64,000 bases of DNA from NCBI RefSeq assembly GCF_040712315.1, contig NC_134015.1:16555614-16619613 (forward strand). Reading direction: 5' to 3'. The notes below the pieces were generated by a model that ran no database searches, had not been told where the DNA came from, and saw nothing but the letters and a program-made list of their open reading frames with translations. Shown here piece after piece: positions 33,290 through 44,475 of the stretch (positions within the stretch are counted from its first letter, which is position 1; each line of letters opens with the position of its first letter). The stretch comes from Castanea sativa. Taxonomy: Eukaryota > Streptophyta > Magnoliopsida > Fagales > Fagaceae. The translations under genes were made by a program, and so were the position numbers.

Positions 33290-34565
33290 AATACAAACAT
33301 AGAATAATCCGTCAGCCTCGTTAGCATCACCTAATGAACCTCAAACACAGAAAATACAAAGGCCCAAATATCATAAGCAAGAGGACAATGTAACAGTAAA
33401 TGATCCACAGACCCAACACTACACTTACACATGCAACAGCAATTAATAAGATCAACTAGCATCAAGATTTTTCCCAAAGAAGCTGTTCACACAAAAATAC
33501 TTGTCCACAGAAAATGACCTCAACACGCACCCATTTTTATAAAGAACGAACTGTGAACTTATAATTACCATTCAACATCCATCTCAGCCAGATGCTCCAG
33601 CTTACAATCATGGAAATCTCAAATAAATCTACGGTTCCAATAACGCAGTCCATCCATCCCCCCTCTTAAATTCAAGAGGGAAGATTACACATCTTTATAG
33701 TCAGTTATCAAATATAAATTAGGATACAAATCCTTTATTGTCAATTATCAAATATAAATTAGGATACAAATCCTTTAGCACCTGCCCCCACGCTACTCAT
33801 CATGCCAGAATTTGACCTTCCTCTTTTTCTTTATTTGAAACAGATATTATCAACAAATTTCTTCCAACCAGCTCCTATACCTTTCCAAAGACCACCCTCA
33901 TAATGTCTTCTAATCGCCTCAAAAGTCCAATCCCCCAATGACCCCCCATGTTACATCCCAATAAAGTGTCTTCAAAACTGATGGCTCTCCTCATCAAACC
34001 TTCATAACCACCCAACAAAAATTTATTAGAAGTATCAACTTCTTCATCCTTAAACCCCAGATGTTATGGGAAAGGATACCGCATTCAAGTGGCATGTGCA
34101 TTCCCCATCTTCTAATCCCATATAATATTCCATTGAAGCTTTCCATTCTATTAGCTGCATGTGTGGCTAGAGCAATGTCTGAGCAATACATGAAACTTTC
34201 TTGGCTGTTGGACCAAGTAAAAGAACCTCCTAAATGAAGATCAAAGGGATTTTCATTGAAAGATGAAATTAAGAAATCTAACATATCATAAGAGTACGTC
34301 TTGCACCCTAATCTTTCAATACCACATTAAAATCCCTAGCACTGTACCAATCCCCACCCATTTTGCATACACCTCAAATAGTTCCTCCCATAATCCACTC
34401 TTAGATTGTTACCATCTGGACCATACACCCTTAAGCACACCCAATCGAAACCATCTGCAACATTTTTTGAACAGGATACCAAAAATCTTCTCACCACCAC
34501 ATCAGTGCTTTCAACCACCCTTTTGTTGCATAAATCACAATTCTGCCTATTGTATTGTTAGCATA
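33290..34565 (-). pseudogene. L1-type LINE relic with internal deletion
   Basis: On the minus strand, 34565-34000 encodes pieces of a plant L1 endonuclease: FDWVCLRVYGPDGNN, then after stops LHLGGSFTWSNSQES, matching the known GGxFTWSN motif. The reverse-transcriptase core is missing. From about 34010 down the text resembles the C-terminal part, and at 33480-33330 the zinc-knuckle region SVDHLLLHCPLAYDIWAF is readable in one frame. Many stops. A 40-bp tandem duplication interrupts it at 33701-33777. Confidence 0.75.
33701..33777 (+). repeat. 40-bp tandem duplication
   Basis: Two copies of TCAGTTATCAAATATAAATT and the following AGGATACAAATCCTTTA, within the L1 relic. Confidence 0.9.
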
Positions 34566-35845
34566 TAATGTTACTAATGTTGGACAAATAGAGAAATTTG
34601 TCTACATGTGGATTTTAGGGTTAGAAGAATTTGTGCATCTATGGTTAAAAATTGTTGAAGGAAGGGTTATGGGATTGTGTTAGGAATTAAAAGATGGTTT
34701 AATGAGTTATTTGATGGCAATTTGGTGGAATATAGTATGTGAGGTTTTAGGATTTTGAATGAAAAAGGAAATGACGGGATTGAATGATGTTTAAAGGTTA
34801 TATCAATGGTATCTGTGAACAATAAAGAGAAGAAGAAAAGTGAGAAGAAAACTGGAGAAAAGAACACATAGAGGCCAACATGCCTCAAAGCTTAAAACAC
34901 TTGATAATTTTATTAGTCAACTCCGTCCTTCTTTGATTATAGTTAACACAAGTATGTACAAATGACTCTTTCTTGTATTAATAATTTTAGACTTCTTAGT
35001 GTGACTAGCAAATTGAAACCTATTAAAGGCTAACTTGGACCCCAAGAATATGAAACCAAACTTTTTTGCTTGATTTACTTATACCCACATCAACTTTCAT
35101 TGGTAATTTAAATATGCACCGCACCCAATGGATCTTGAAACTTCTACCCACATCCTAATTCACCATGGACTCTAGATTTCAGAGTCATCTAAAAATCCTC
35201 GTTGCCATGACCTCATTATTCCACTTTGCAAACTCACTTATATTCATGTTTTTTTCTTTGATGGCCTGAAAAGTGACAGCACCTAATCCTCAAAACCTTC
35301 AATTGACGTACCCTTATTTACTACAACCGTTCATGTTTTCAACACCATTCCAATTCTAAACCCCAATATATATATACCATTAAAAAAAAAAATTCTATTT
35401 GAGTTCAAATACTAGGCCTTAGCCACATATAATTACTGCTCTTTTAAAAAAGAAAACTACTTATCCTTATCATCACTTATTATTATTGCAGAGAGATAAT
35501 CTATAAATTCTTCATGCTTCTTGGATGCTCATTCCAGGCCAATTGTTCCCAAACATTTGACTCCACTTGCAACAAGGACAGTTCAAGTGTATTTAACTCT
35601 CTCTTGGATTTATGTTTCATTGAATGATTTCAATTCCAAATATGTAGTTTCATTCTTCTAACTCGATTATACTGGGTAATAAAAATTTACTAGGTTTTTT
35701 TTTTTTCCTGGGTTTGTAGGTGGAAAAGCAAATCCTTGAAGCAATCTAACTCTAAGATCGTTTATGAGATATCAAAGTTTTTTTTCCCTCCTATCTACCA
35801 GCTTTGATTTTTAGATCGAAAAGTTTGACTGGTGTTAATTTGGCT
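34566..35845. other. Non-coding spacer
   Basis: No gene or bounded element recognised. Confidence 0.4.
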
Positions 35846-35861
35846 CATCAGTAAACATTTT

Positions 35862-35906
35862 TTTTTTTTGATAAGTAACGACAAAATTTTATTAAAAAAT
35901 GAAGAA
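35862..35906 (-). mobile_element. Very short 5'-truncated LINE insertion
   Basis: The minus strand reads TTTAATAAAATTTTGTCGTT then ACTTATC and poly(A), the style of plant L1 3' ends. The 15-16 bp target CATCAGTAAACATTT is repeated exactly at 35846-35860 and 35907-35921. Only about 30 bp plus tail were inserted. Confidence 0.7.
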
Positions 35907-36295
35907 CATCAGTAAACATTTTCTATTACCTTTAATATTACAAGTATATAAAAATTTAGAATGTATAGATCTTTTTAAAGGACTTGCCCAAGAAGTACAT
36001 TGGTTGAATCAAGTTAAGAATTCAGAGGGATTGAATAGAAAGAGCATTATAAAATAAACTCTTAACTCTTATCTTTCCTGTGATCCTCTCATGCAATTTT
36101 TTTATGAGAAAAGTAGAAGGTCCCTCTCCCACAGGATATAATCTTTACACCCCTAGCTTTATAAGTCAATATGAAGAATTGTCATTTTTTCTGGCTCGTC
36201 TATGATACTGAGCATTCAATTGGTTCACCTTTTTTAGTTGAAACATACATGTGGCCAATTTTCTAGAATAATGCTGCTAAAGTTTTGGATTTCAG

Positions 36296-36364
36296 GTATC
36301 CAGAAGTTCAGGTGATGTCAATGAAGAGGAAGAGTGTGTTCAAGGATCCATGACTTGGAACTAG
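36296..36364 (+). CDS. Candidate terminal exon, unidentified
   Basis: Acceptor TTGGATTTCAG is followed by a short stretch open in two frames. One ends GDVNEEEECVQGSMTWN then TAG at 36362-36364; another ends PEVQVMSMKRKSVFKDP then TGA. The downstream 100 bp looks like a 3' untranslated region. No upstream partner exon was found. Confidence 0.22.
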   Translation, partial: VSRSSGDVNEEEECVQGSMTWN

Positions 36365-37639
36365 AGTGCTATATTAGTATATCTTTGGTATTACTTAAGT
36401 TTGCATGTGATCCTATGGATGTGGCTGTGGGATGTGGTGTGTATTAGTAAGTTATGGCTAATTGTAATCTGTGTAATCTTTTTTCTCCATATATTGGTAA
36501 TTTTTTGTTCTCTGAGCTCTTTTTACTCCTCGATTTTTCTATCGTTTGAGCAAACCTAAGCTTGACAAGACTTTGGGCTTTGTCAGTAGTTTCTATTGGT
36601 AACTTATACCCACACAAAAATTCAGGATTAATCCAGTAATTGAATAAGATGAAGTCAATTGCCATTTGTAAATCTCAATATAGTTCGCAGCCAATCCCAA
36701 ACCTGGAGAAAAGAGAAAGGTTGCAGTGGTTGAAGGCCAGTGTAAAAAAATTGGTTACTTTTCATGAGTTGATGAAAAATGCATAATAACTCTGATTGGT
36801 TTGCCGATAATCCACAACTAATTAAGACTTTACTGTTTTAATGTATTAGTTTAGGAAAAATATCAAATGAATTTGGTATTTATAGAAAAGTAAGTTTCAT
36901 TCCTGCGAGTAAAACCTGTGCAAAGTTTTTCTTGATAGTGTTGAAACTTTTGAGGAATGCAATTACCACTAACCTAATCATGTTTTTTTTTTCACAAAAA
37001 AATTTGACAAATAGCTACAGTCAAATTATGAAAAACTAGGCTTTAGGTGAATTAATTTTTTATGCTACATCTTAAAAAGAGAAGATTCAACATGCATAGT
37101 GTAGAACCATTCAATTTAACTTATGTTGTGCAAATTCTAATTCTAATTATACTAGCCTCCACATGCTCACAAGCATGCTCAAAACACTGTTCTTTTCTTT
37201 TAATTTTTTGGTAAAATATTAATAATTTTCATTATCATAACTCAGAGTTACTACAATTTCCAATTCCAAAAATACACAAAATTACCTAAGGGCGTGATGA
37301 GATTTATCAGTTTGTGGATTAAATAATTTTTTTGTATTATCCTTGGTATTTCTGTGATTGGAAAATGTAATAACTCCAAGTGAAAATAAGGAGGATAAAA
37401 AATGGGGCGAGAAAATAAGAGAGATTTTGAATGAGATGGGTGTTTGGTTGAAATGATTTTGTGGGGGAGAAAATGGTAGGACTCGGCTGTTTTGTCCCAA
37501 ACCCACCAATTTTCAATCCCCAAATTGGAGAGAAATTTGGAAGGAGAAGGGGTTAGATGGAAATTATCATCTATTACTTCCCATTCACCTAAACTAAATG
37601 ACAACATTTTATTTTTATTTTTATGCCTTACGGTTGAAC
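36365..37639. other. Non-coding spacer
   Basis: No gene recognised. A minus-strand frame at 37251-37607 is Phe/Ser/His/Pro-rich and looks like a chance frame. Confidence 0.35.
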
Positions 37640-37644
37640 ATGAT

Positions 37645-37800
37645 TTTAAAACCGGACTGGTACCATGGTTTTAAAACCGGACTGGATTGGCTGGTTGACT
37701 GGTTCAATCGAGAACCAGACATGGAACCAATTCAAAAACACAGAAATTGTCGGTTGAACCATAGTTTCAACCGGTAATCGAACCTATTTTCGATTTGATC
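37645..37800 (+). repeat. AACCGG-type dispersed repeat fragment
   Basis: Repeats of TTTTAAAACCGGACTGG (37645, 37669) followed by GGTTGACTGGTTCAATCG and an inverted GAACCATAGTTTCAACCGG. This style is common in plant non-autonomous elements; its ends are not resolved. Confidence 0.35.
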
Positions 37801-37915
37801 ATTTGGTTGCCTTTTTTTTTATTTATAAATCCAATAGTACTTTTTTTCCTTTCAAAAATATTTATAAATAAAAAAGTTATGAAATAAGGCATGAGAGTAA
37901 AAAATAGGAAACTAA

Positions 37916-38053
37916 GGCCCTGTTTGGTATAGTAGTTTAGTCACATATTTTCAGTTTTTAAACAACATTACACGCATTTTTACATACTTTTCACTCACAA
38001 GTGTTTCAAAATAATGCAAACAACGTTGCTAGAACGATGTTACCAAACGGCCC
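37916..38053. mobile_element. GGCCCTGTTTGG-type MITE, copy 1
   Basis: Terminal inverted repeats GGCCCTGTTTGGTA and TACCAAACGGCCC bound 138 bp. The left half shares TTTAAACAACATTACAC with the element at 39055. The target duplication is not clear (TAA versus TTA), so the superfamily is left open. Confidence 0.65.
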
Positions 38054-38350
38054 TTAATTTTTTTTTTTTTTTTTCTATTCACACTTTTCCATCCCTCAGC
38101 CAAACATATCATTAGCAAAAAAAAAAAAAGAAGAAGAATCTCCAAAGCAGAAAACACAAAAGCAAAAAAAATTTACGAATCGTAATCGCATATAGTTTTC
38201 CAATCCAATTAACGCGGTCACTATATGAATCCGACATTGATTCACTAATTCTACATTTCGTTTAAACCAATTCAAAGCGGAAAACAAAAGACAAAAACAG
38301 AAAGCAAAAACCAAATCAATGATTCAAGAAGAATAAGAAGAAGTTTATAC

Positions 38351-38443
38351 CGATTCAAGATAAATGTTGCCGTGATCGCTGTCGTACGCTTGCTCCCACA
38401 AATGCCAGTCCATTGAGTCTTCAGAGTCTGTAGAAACTCCCAT
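38351..38443 (-). CDS. Orphan first exon of a minus-strand gene
   Basis: The minus strand has ATG at 38443 and 31 open codons (MGVSTDSEDSMDWHLWEQAY then DSDHGNIYLES) ending at a donor, GAATCG then GTATAA. A TATA box about 165 bp upstream and a CT-rich leader make a believable 5' end. The acidic, Trp-containing peptide is not recognised. No downstream exon is confirmed. The coiled-coil exons at 33.0-33.3 kb lie on the same strand and could belong, but that is inference. Confidence 0.45.
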
Positions 38444-38605
38444 TGTTCGCTCAGTAAACTCTCTGAAACTTCAAAGGCAGAAAGTAACAAAGAAATGGAG
38501 CTAAACTCTAGGATGCTAGGGTTTTGAACTCGAACACAGAGAGAGGTAGTAGCAATGATATGTAAAATGAGAAAGGTAACTGAAATGAAGCGTGTGGGAG
38601 TGTTC

Positions 38606-38613
38606 ATATATAG
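38606..38613 (-). promoter_or_regulatory. TATA box of the orphan first exon
   Basis: The minus strand reads CTCTATATATGAAC, about 165 bp before the ATG at 38443. Confidence 0.45.
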
Positions 38614-39054
38614 AGAGTGCGGGGGGAATTTTGGAGTGGTGGTGATGGTGAAGTAATGCCGCCAAATGTTAATATCTGTTTTTCTACGTAAGGGCCTAGC
38701 GCGTGTCTCCACTGTCCAATCGGGTCGGTTTGTTTTAAAATAATAATAACAAAATCTGGGCCAAAAAAGTTTCGTATATAATAACAAAATCTGTAATATA
38801 TAGTTTTTTTATTTATGGGAAGAAAGTTTTTTTTTTTTTTTTTGACAGTATATAGTTTTTTTTTATAGGAAAGAAAGTACAGTTTTTTTTTAATAAAAAA
38901 AGAAAATATATAGTTTTTTTTAGTAAAAAAAGAAAATACATAGTTTGTTACAAAGTTTGCTTAATACTTTTTGGAATCAAGTCTCATATGAGCCTATTGA
39001 TACTTATAATATAAAAAATGAGCGGTATTTTTGGTCTTACTGTTCAAAAAATTG

Positions 39055-39194
39055 GACCCGTTTGGTTCGTGAGTTTAAACACATGTTTTCAATTTTTAAA
39101 TAACATTACACATATTTTTACACACTTTTTCACTTACACGTATTTCTAAAAAAATTAAAAACTGTTATTTAAACAAATATACCAAACATACCCC
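39055..39194. mobile_element. GGCCCTGTTTGG-type MITE, copy 2
   Basis: Ends ACCCGTTTGGTTCG and ATACCAAACATACCCC. The left half is collinear with 37916-38053 (TAACATTACACATATTTTTA, then CACACTTTTTCAC). Confidence 0.6.
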
Positions 39195-39339
39195 TAGTTG
39201 CATTAATTCCTTAGACACATTGACAAAGAAACTAATAGTATTCACTCGAAACTTCGTACACTGAAAATATCATTTTATAAACTTTTCGTTATATAAATAA
39301 TGATATCATTAAAAGCAAGAAACACAACCATCCTTCCTC

Positions 39340-40556
39340 GCCTCCTTGAACAACATATTACAACGTATATATGACTTTATTTACAGAAGCATACTTGGCA
39401 AAAGGATGTGCAACATAATTTGCATCCCTTTTAAGTTCTAAGTTCTAGCCCAACTAAAAGTACAAGAAACAAATCTACTACTAAGCTCAAAGTGTTACTC
39501 AATATGTAGATATAAACCACTCTACATTAGATAAGCTAGACTTCAAAGCATGAAAACAAGTTTTAGCATTTCCTATAAGAGCATTCCCATCCCAACTGCC
39601 AAATGGGAAATGTTGAGATGATATAGCATTAAAGGCCAAACTTCACCAACATTCGGACTTGTAAACATTTGGAATTGTAAAAGTTCTTACAATTCTGCTA
39701 CAGTAGCATCTTATTTATGATGCTACTGTAGTATAATGGTTTTTTTGAAAATTAATTTTTAATTGTCTCTCTCATACTTTTTATAAAAGAACTCCAACAA
39801 ACTTTCTCTCTCGTCTCTCTCTCATTTATGCAAATATATATTTTATTGTGTAGATATATTATTTTAATGTGTTATATATGAATATAAAAGTTGGGATGTT
39901 AAGTGTATTGTAAAATGATATGGTATAATTGATAAAATAGTTTTTTAAGATGATAAAATATGATAGGATAGGATTTTGGGATGGAGATACTCTAAGGCCC
40001 AAAGTATGGTCATAGCTTCTATTTGCACTAGGTCACAAAAAACATGTTGCCTAGCCCAAGCAAATATGACCTCACCTTTCTCATCTCGAGCCACCACAAC
40101 CAATGTTGTGAATTTATCTATTACAATCGCATCAACATTCAGTTTCCCTACTTCTGTTGGGGAGATTTCCATTAGATTTCTTGTCTAGGAACTTCGACTT
40201 AAGATTGTGCTTAACCTATAGCTAGTATATATTCTCTTGCCTTGTGGTAAATGACGATTGGAATATTCACCTTTCCCTTTGGATAAGCAACAAAGTTCAT
40301 AAGGTTCCAAATGGCCTTAAAAATTTAAGCCATAAGTAAGATACACTGCTGAGAATCTTCCTTTTACACTGGCAATGCCCTATTAACTGAATTGGAGGAT
40401 TTAAGACAAGTTTTATTGTATCTTCATGGTTGGTTATTGTTAAATTATCAATCATGATTCCCAAACTACTCCCCAAACAAATTGCTCTTGCTACTGGACA
40501 ATTAAAAAACAGATGAGAGCATGATTCAGTTGGAGCAAAACATAAGAATCATCATT
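39340..40556 (-). pseudogene. L1-type LINE 3' relic (zinc knuckle and RNase H), split by a MITE
   Basis: The minus strand from 40545 shows a zinc-knuckle-like region (SHLFFNCPVARAICLGSS). At 40172-40000 comes the RNase H start KLNVDAIVIDKFTTLVVVAR, followed by DEKGEVIFAWARQ and QIEAMTILWAL, as at the C terminus of plant L1 polyproteins. It is interrupted by the MITE at 39579-39992 and resumes at 39578 with ALKSSLSNVEW and, further on, ANYVAHPFAKYAS, the end of the same domain. Several stops are present. Confidence 0.75.
39579..39992. mobile_element. Tourist-like MITE in the LINE relic
   Basis: Ends GAGCATTCCCATCCCAA and TTGGGATGGAGATACTC. Target TAA duplicated at 39576-39578 and 39993-39995, so PIF/Harbinger type. 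Its ends resemble those of the larger element at 3197-4280. The LINE reading frame is recognisable on both sides. Confidence 0.85.
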
Positions 40557-40905
40557 GCTGAGAAATGCTATGCGTGCTTCTTACGAACGCAATAAATAAA
40601 GACCACTATATGCAATGAGTTCAAATCTTCTGTCCCATTTTTTCTACTCCACTCTAAACTCCACCAATAAAAGTTTGCCACATAACCCACAAAATTAATT
40701 AAATTCTAATTTTATGCCTTTATTATTTGTTACCTAAAATAAATATCAGTAAATAAATTAAAATAAACAAACCGCCAAAGACATCCCCACAACCAGTCCA
40801 CCACCACCACTTTCACTGGTAGTAGGAGCAACAAATCGCCGATGTTGTCAATGCCAACCAACCACCATCACTACCTTGCTGCGCGGCAGTAGCAAGATAT
40901 AAAAA
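40556..40905 (+). repeat. Long inverted repeat, left arm
   Basis: Starts GCTGAGAAATGCTATGCGTG and aligns in reverse orientation with 48231-48636 over about 350 bp (AATAAATAAAGACCACTATA, TTAATTAAATTCTAATTTTA). About 75-80% alike by eye. It abuts the LINE relic exactly where its zinc-knuckle text begins, which suggests an insertion edge. Confidence 0.8.
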
Positions 40906-41202
40906 GCTAGAGAGAAATAAAACCTCAAACCAAAGGAATGTCATTTCTCTATTAAATTGTTGTATGTCTCTCATGGATTCTCAAAATTTTCTTGCACTCT
41001 CTATATTTCCTTTTCCTTTTCCATCTTCCTAATCCATCTGATTCTCCTATTCAATTGACCGGATGACTTGGAGACAAGAAAATGTATAGCTCATGCTCTC
41101 TCTATTTGTTGTGTATATGTTTGTGAAAATGCTACTAAGAATTGTTTGAATTTGATGTGGTTTTTCATCGGCAAGGATCGGTGCCTAAAACTCAAGAATG
41201 GT

Positions 41203-43697
41203 CACTACAAAAAAATCGTTCTGTCCCAGCGTTTTTTTCCCAGCGCTTTTAAAAAACGCCGTAATAGATAAGTCTGTACCAGCGCTTTTTAAAAGCGCTG
41301 GTATAGGAAACCCTATTACGGCAGCATTAAAAACGGCGCGTTTTTATAAATCGCTCGCAATAGGAGACCTATAGCGGCGGTTTTTAAAAACGCTGGTATA
41401 GGATGCCCTATTGCAGCGTTTTATAACCGCCGCTATAGGTTAGGGTAATCTTTTTTTTTTAATTAATTTAATATTTGAAATTATCCTATCCCGGCGCTTG
41501 AAAAGCGCTGGAATAGGGTAACCCTATTCCAGCTCTTCAAAAAGCGCTGGGACAGGTCACCCCATAAGGAAATGGAAAAGGCCTATCCCGGGCCGCTTTT
41601 GAAGCGCCGGAATAGGCGTGACTTATTCCAAGCCGCTTCAAAAAGCGCCGGGATAGGGTCCCTCCACAATGGAATGGAGAGAGGTGCCTATCCAGCCGCT
41701 TGAAAAAGCGCCGGGATAAGGTCACTCCATAAGCGGAATGGAGATAGCCCATCCCGGGGCCGCTTTTTGAAGCGCCGGAATAGGTCACCCTATTCCGCCG
41801 CTTCAAAAGCGCCGGGATCGGGGTCACTCCATAAGGGAATGGAGAGAGGCTCATCCCAGCGCTTCAAAAGCGCCGGGATAGGGTCAAAAACGCCGCAATA
41901 GGTCCTTCGTACCACCGAAAAATTTCGTACTTCCCTCTTATATTTTTTAGCTTGGCACCACTTTGGCCTCTCATTTTTGGTCTCCCACTTCTTTCCTTCG
42001 TACCTTTCCCTCTAACCCACCCTTTTCTTCCTCATTTTCATGTTGCAGCAGACATTGCGGCGGGCCGCTGACCCGCCATAATAGACTTGCTTTAGTGGCC
42101 TTCGGCCGAGATATAGTAATGGTTAATGACCCGCCGCAATAGACCCCGAAATTGCAACGGCCTATCGCGGCGGGTGCAAAACTGCCGCTATATGTTGCCT
42201 ATTGCGGCGCATTTTTGGCCCGCCGCAGTAGATGAGATCTATTGCGGCGTTTCTTGTCACCGCCGCTATAGGTAAGGTTTTTGTATAAAATCAAGTTTTT
42301 GTAGTTTACAATAACACATAAAAGATAAGTTTAAAGATCAAATGGTAAATTACATCCGATTGGCATGAAAATTGGCATGCATGTTAAGAACATATAGAAA
42401 ATGTGATCCAACGGTTGGATTTTCAAAATATGAATTCAACAATAAGTTATTGGTTGGTGTAACAGTTTTTAGAGTTACATCAAGTGTAACTTGAACTCAA
42501 CCCTATATTTCTTAATTCGATGTGATTTTTGACAAATCTACCGTTAGATTACATTATCTTCATATAGTTTTCATGTAGTTTTCATGCTTAAAAAATTTCA
42601 AGGTGATCAAAGATTAATAGTCATGTCATCAATCAATTGTTTAAATTCAAGTTTTTGTAATTGAAAATAACGCATAAAGGATGAGTTTAAAGATCAAATG
42701 GTAAATTACATCCGATTGGCATAACAATTGGCATGCATGTTAAGAATATATAGAAAATGTGATCTAACGGTTGGATTTTCAAAATATGAATTCAACAATA
42801 AGTTATTAGTTGGTGTAACATTTTTTGGAGTTACATCAAGCGTAACTTGAACCCAACCCTATATTTCGTAATTCGATGTGATTTTTGACAAATCTACCGT
42901 TAGATTACATTATCTTCATATATTTTTTATTCTTACAAAATTTCAAGGTGATCAAAGATTAATAGCCATGTCATCAATCAATTGTTTGAATTAAAATTTT
43001 TGTAATTGAAAATAACGCATAAAGGATGAGTTTAAAGATCAAATGGTAAATTACATCCGATTGGCATAACAATTGGCATGCATGTTAAGAACATATAGAA
43101 AATGTGATCCAACGGTTGGATTTTCAAAATATGAATTCAACAATAAGTTATTGGTTGGTGTAACAGTTTTTAGAGTTACATCAAGTGTAACTTGAACTCA
43201 ACCCTATATTTCTTAATTCGATGTGATTTTTGACAAATCTACCGTTAGATTACATTATCTTCATATAGTTTTCATGCTTAAAAAATTTCAAGGTGATCAA
43301 AGATTAATAGTTATGTCATCAATCAATTGTTTAAATTCAAGTTTTTGTAATTGAAAATAACGCATAAAGGATGAGTTTAAAGATCAAATGGTAAATTACA
43401 TCCGATTGGCATAAAAATTCGCATGCATGTTAAGAACATATAGAAAATGTGATCCAATGGTTGGATTTTCAAAATATGAATTCAACAATAAGTTATTGGT
43501 TGGTGTAACATTTTTTGGAGTTACATCAAGCGTAACTTGAACCCAACCCTATATTTCGTAATTCAATGTGAATTTTGACAAATTTACCGTTAGATTACAT
43601 TATCTTCATATATTTTTCATGCTTAAAAAATTTCAAGGTGATCAAAAATTAATAGCCATGTTATCAATCAATTGTTTAAATTCAAGTTTTTGTAGTG
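41203..43697. mobile_element. CACTA-type non-autonomous element
   Basis: Left end CACTACAAAAAAA at 41203, right end TTTTTGTAGTG at 43687-43697. The left half (41220-42270) is packed with GGGATAGG / AAGCGC hairpin-forming subterminal repeats typical of CACTA elements. The right half is four tandem 345-bp units. No transposase is present and no 3-bp target duplication is evident (GGT versus AAA). The element may instead end near 42286, where GGTTTTTGTATA looks like a degenerate terminus, with the array as a neighbour. Confidence 0.65.
42291..43681 (+). repeat. Tandem array of four 345-bp units
   Basis: Units start at 42291, 42647, 42992 and 43337, each with TCAAGTTTTTGTA or a variant. The first is 356 bp because of an 11-bp TAGTTTTCATG duplication. 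They are roughly 90-95% alike. The unit is collinear, in permuted form, with the interior of the Mutator-like MITEs at 7067, 16185 and 56417 (shared GACAAATCTACCGTTAGATT, TCATCAATCAATTGTTTAAA and GGTTGGATTTTCAAAATATG). Confidence 0.88.
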
Positions 43698-43762
43698 AAA
43701 CCTCAAGTGAGTCATTTATTTTTCTTTTTTCTTTTTCTTTGTATTGAAACCTAAAGTGAGTC

Positions 43763-43764
<2 letters not shown>

Positions 43765-43825
<61 letters not shown>
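43765..43825. repeat. (AT)n microsatellite
   Basis: About 30 AT units. Preceded by a duplicated GAAACCT(C/A)AAGTGAGTCATTTAT at 43697 and 43746. Confidence 0.95.
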
Positions 43826-43828
<3 letters not shown>

Positions 43829-43995
43829 CTAAAGTAAAATGTTACGTTGTTTTAAAAAATAGGGTAAAAGATTACTTTTTTTTTATTATCAATTTTATTT
43901 TATTTAAAATAATTTTTTTATTTTCATTAATTTACACATGATTCTTAATAAATCAAAAAAAATATTAAATATTACTATCTATATTAAATGTAAAT

Positions 43996-44160
43996 ATAAA
44001 TATTACTATTTATAAGATATTTATGTATTAAATATTAAATATTACTATTTATAAGATATTCATGTATTAAATATTAAATATTACTATTTATAAGATAATT
44101 ATGTATTAAATATTAAATATTACTATTTATAAAAGATTTATGTATAAAATATTTATTTAT
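43996..44160 (+). repeat. 39-bp tandem repeat, about four units
   Basis: TATTACTATTTATAAGAT recurs at 44001, 44040, 44079 and 44118, each 39 bp apart. Confidence 0.88.
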
Positions 44161-44384
44161 AAAACTTAGATATTACTACCGTTAAATATTATTTATTTAT
44201 AAAATGATTAGTGGAGGTCGTTTGATTACAATGGCTTTTGTTTGTTTTATATACTGTTTTAATTTTGGAGATAAGACTAATTTAATTAAAAGGTGGATTG
44301 TCGTGAAATTTTTGAAGTTTAATTTTCAGCTATTTCATTAGTTGACTAATATATATATATATATAAATAAATAAATGAGAGTAA

Positions 44385-44475
44385 TGTTAGAGTCTGTAGA
44401 TTAGTGGTATGGTGTGAGTGCAACAAACAGTAAAGTGCTCTATTGTTCGAGCCTTCGGTAAGCGTATTTGAGTTT
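44385..44475 (+). other. tRNA-like Pol III promoter motif
   Basis: TAGATTAGTGGTATGG resembles an A box and TTGTTCGAGCC a B box, 45 bp apart. It could be a SINE head, but ends and target duplication are not seen. Confidence 0.3.

Larger units (their letters stand above)
33008..33378 (-). repeat. 185-bp tandem duplication containing the coiled-coil exon
   Basis: Units repeat at an offset of 185 bp. Each comprises the 75-bp exon plus intron sequence with ATTTTCTGTGTTTG and TTCATTAGGTGATGCTAAC. That intron segment is the tail of the adjacent L1 relic, so the duplication followed the L1 insertion. Confidence 0.75.

Noticed and set aside
38272..38787. A 171-codon minus-strand frame starting at 38787
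   Set aside because: It runs in a different frame through the promoter, leader and donor of the better-supported first exon at 38443-38351 and resembles no family.
41537..41854. Minus-strand frame with repeated Pro-Phe-Pro-Tyr-Gly-Val-Thr peptides
   Set aside because: It is a translation of CACTA subterminal hairpin repeats; likewise the frames at 47618-48194.
42291..43681. CRISPR-like regular repeats
   Set aside because: The units are 345 bp and tandem without spacers, in a plant genome; this is a satellite-like array.
44385..44475. Possible tRNA gene
   Set aside because: A- and B-box-like motifs exist, but no acceptor stem or cloverleaf can be drawn.
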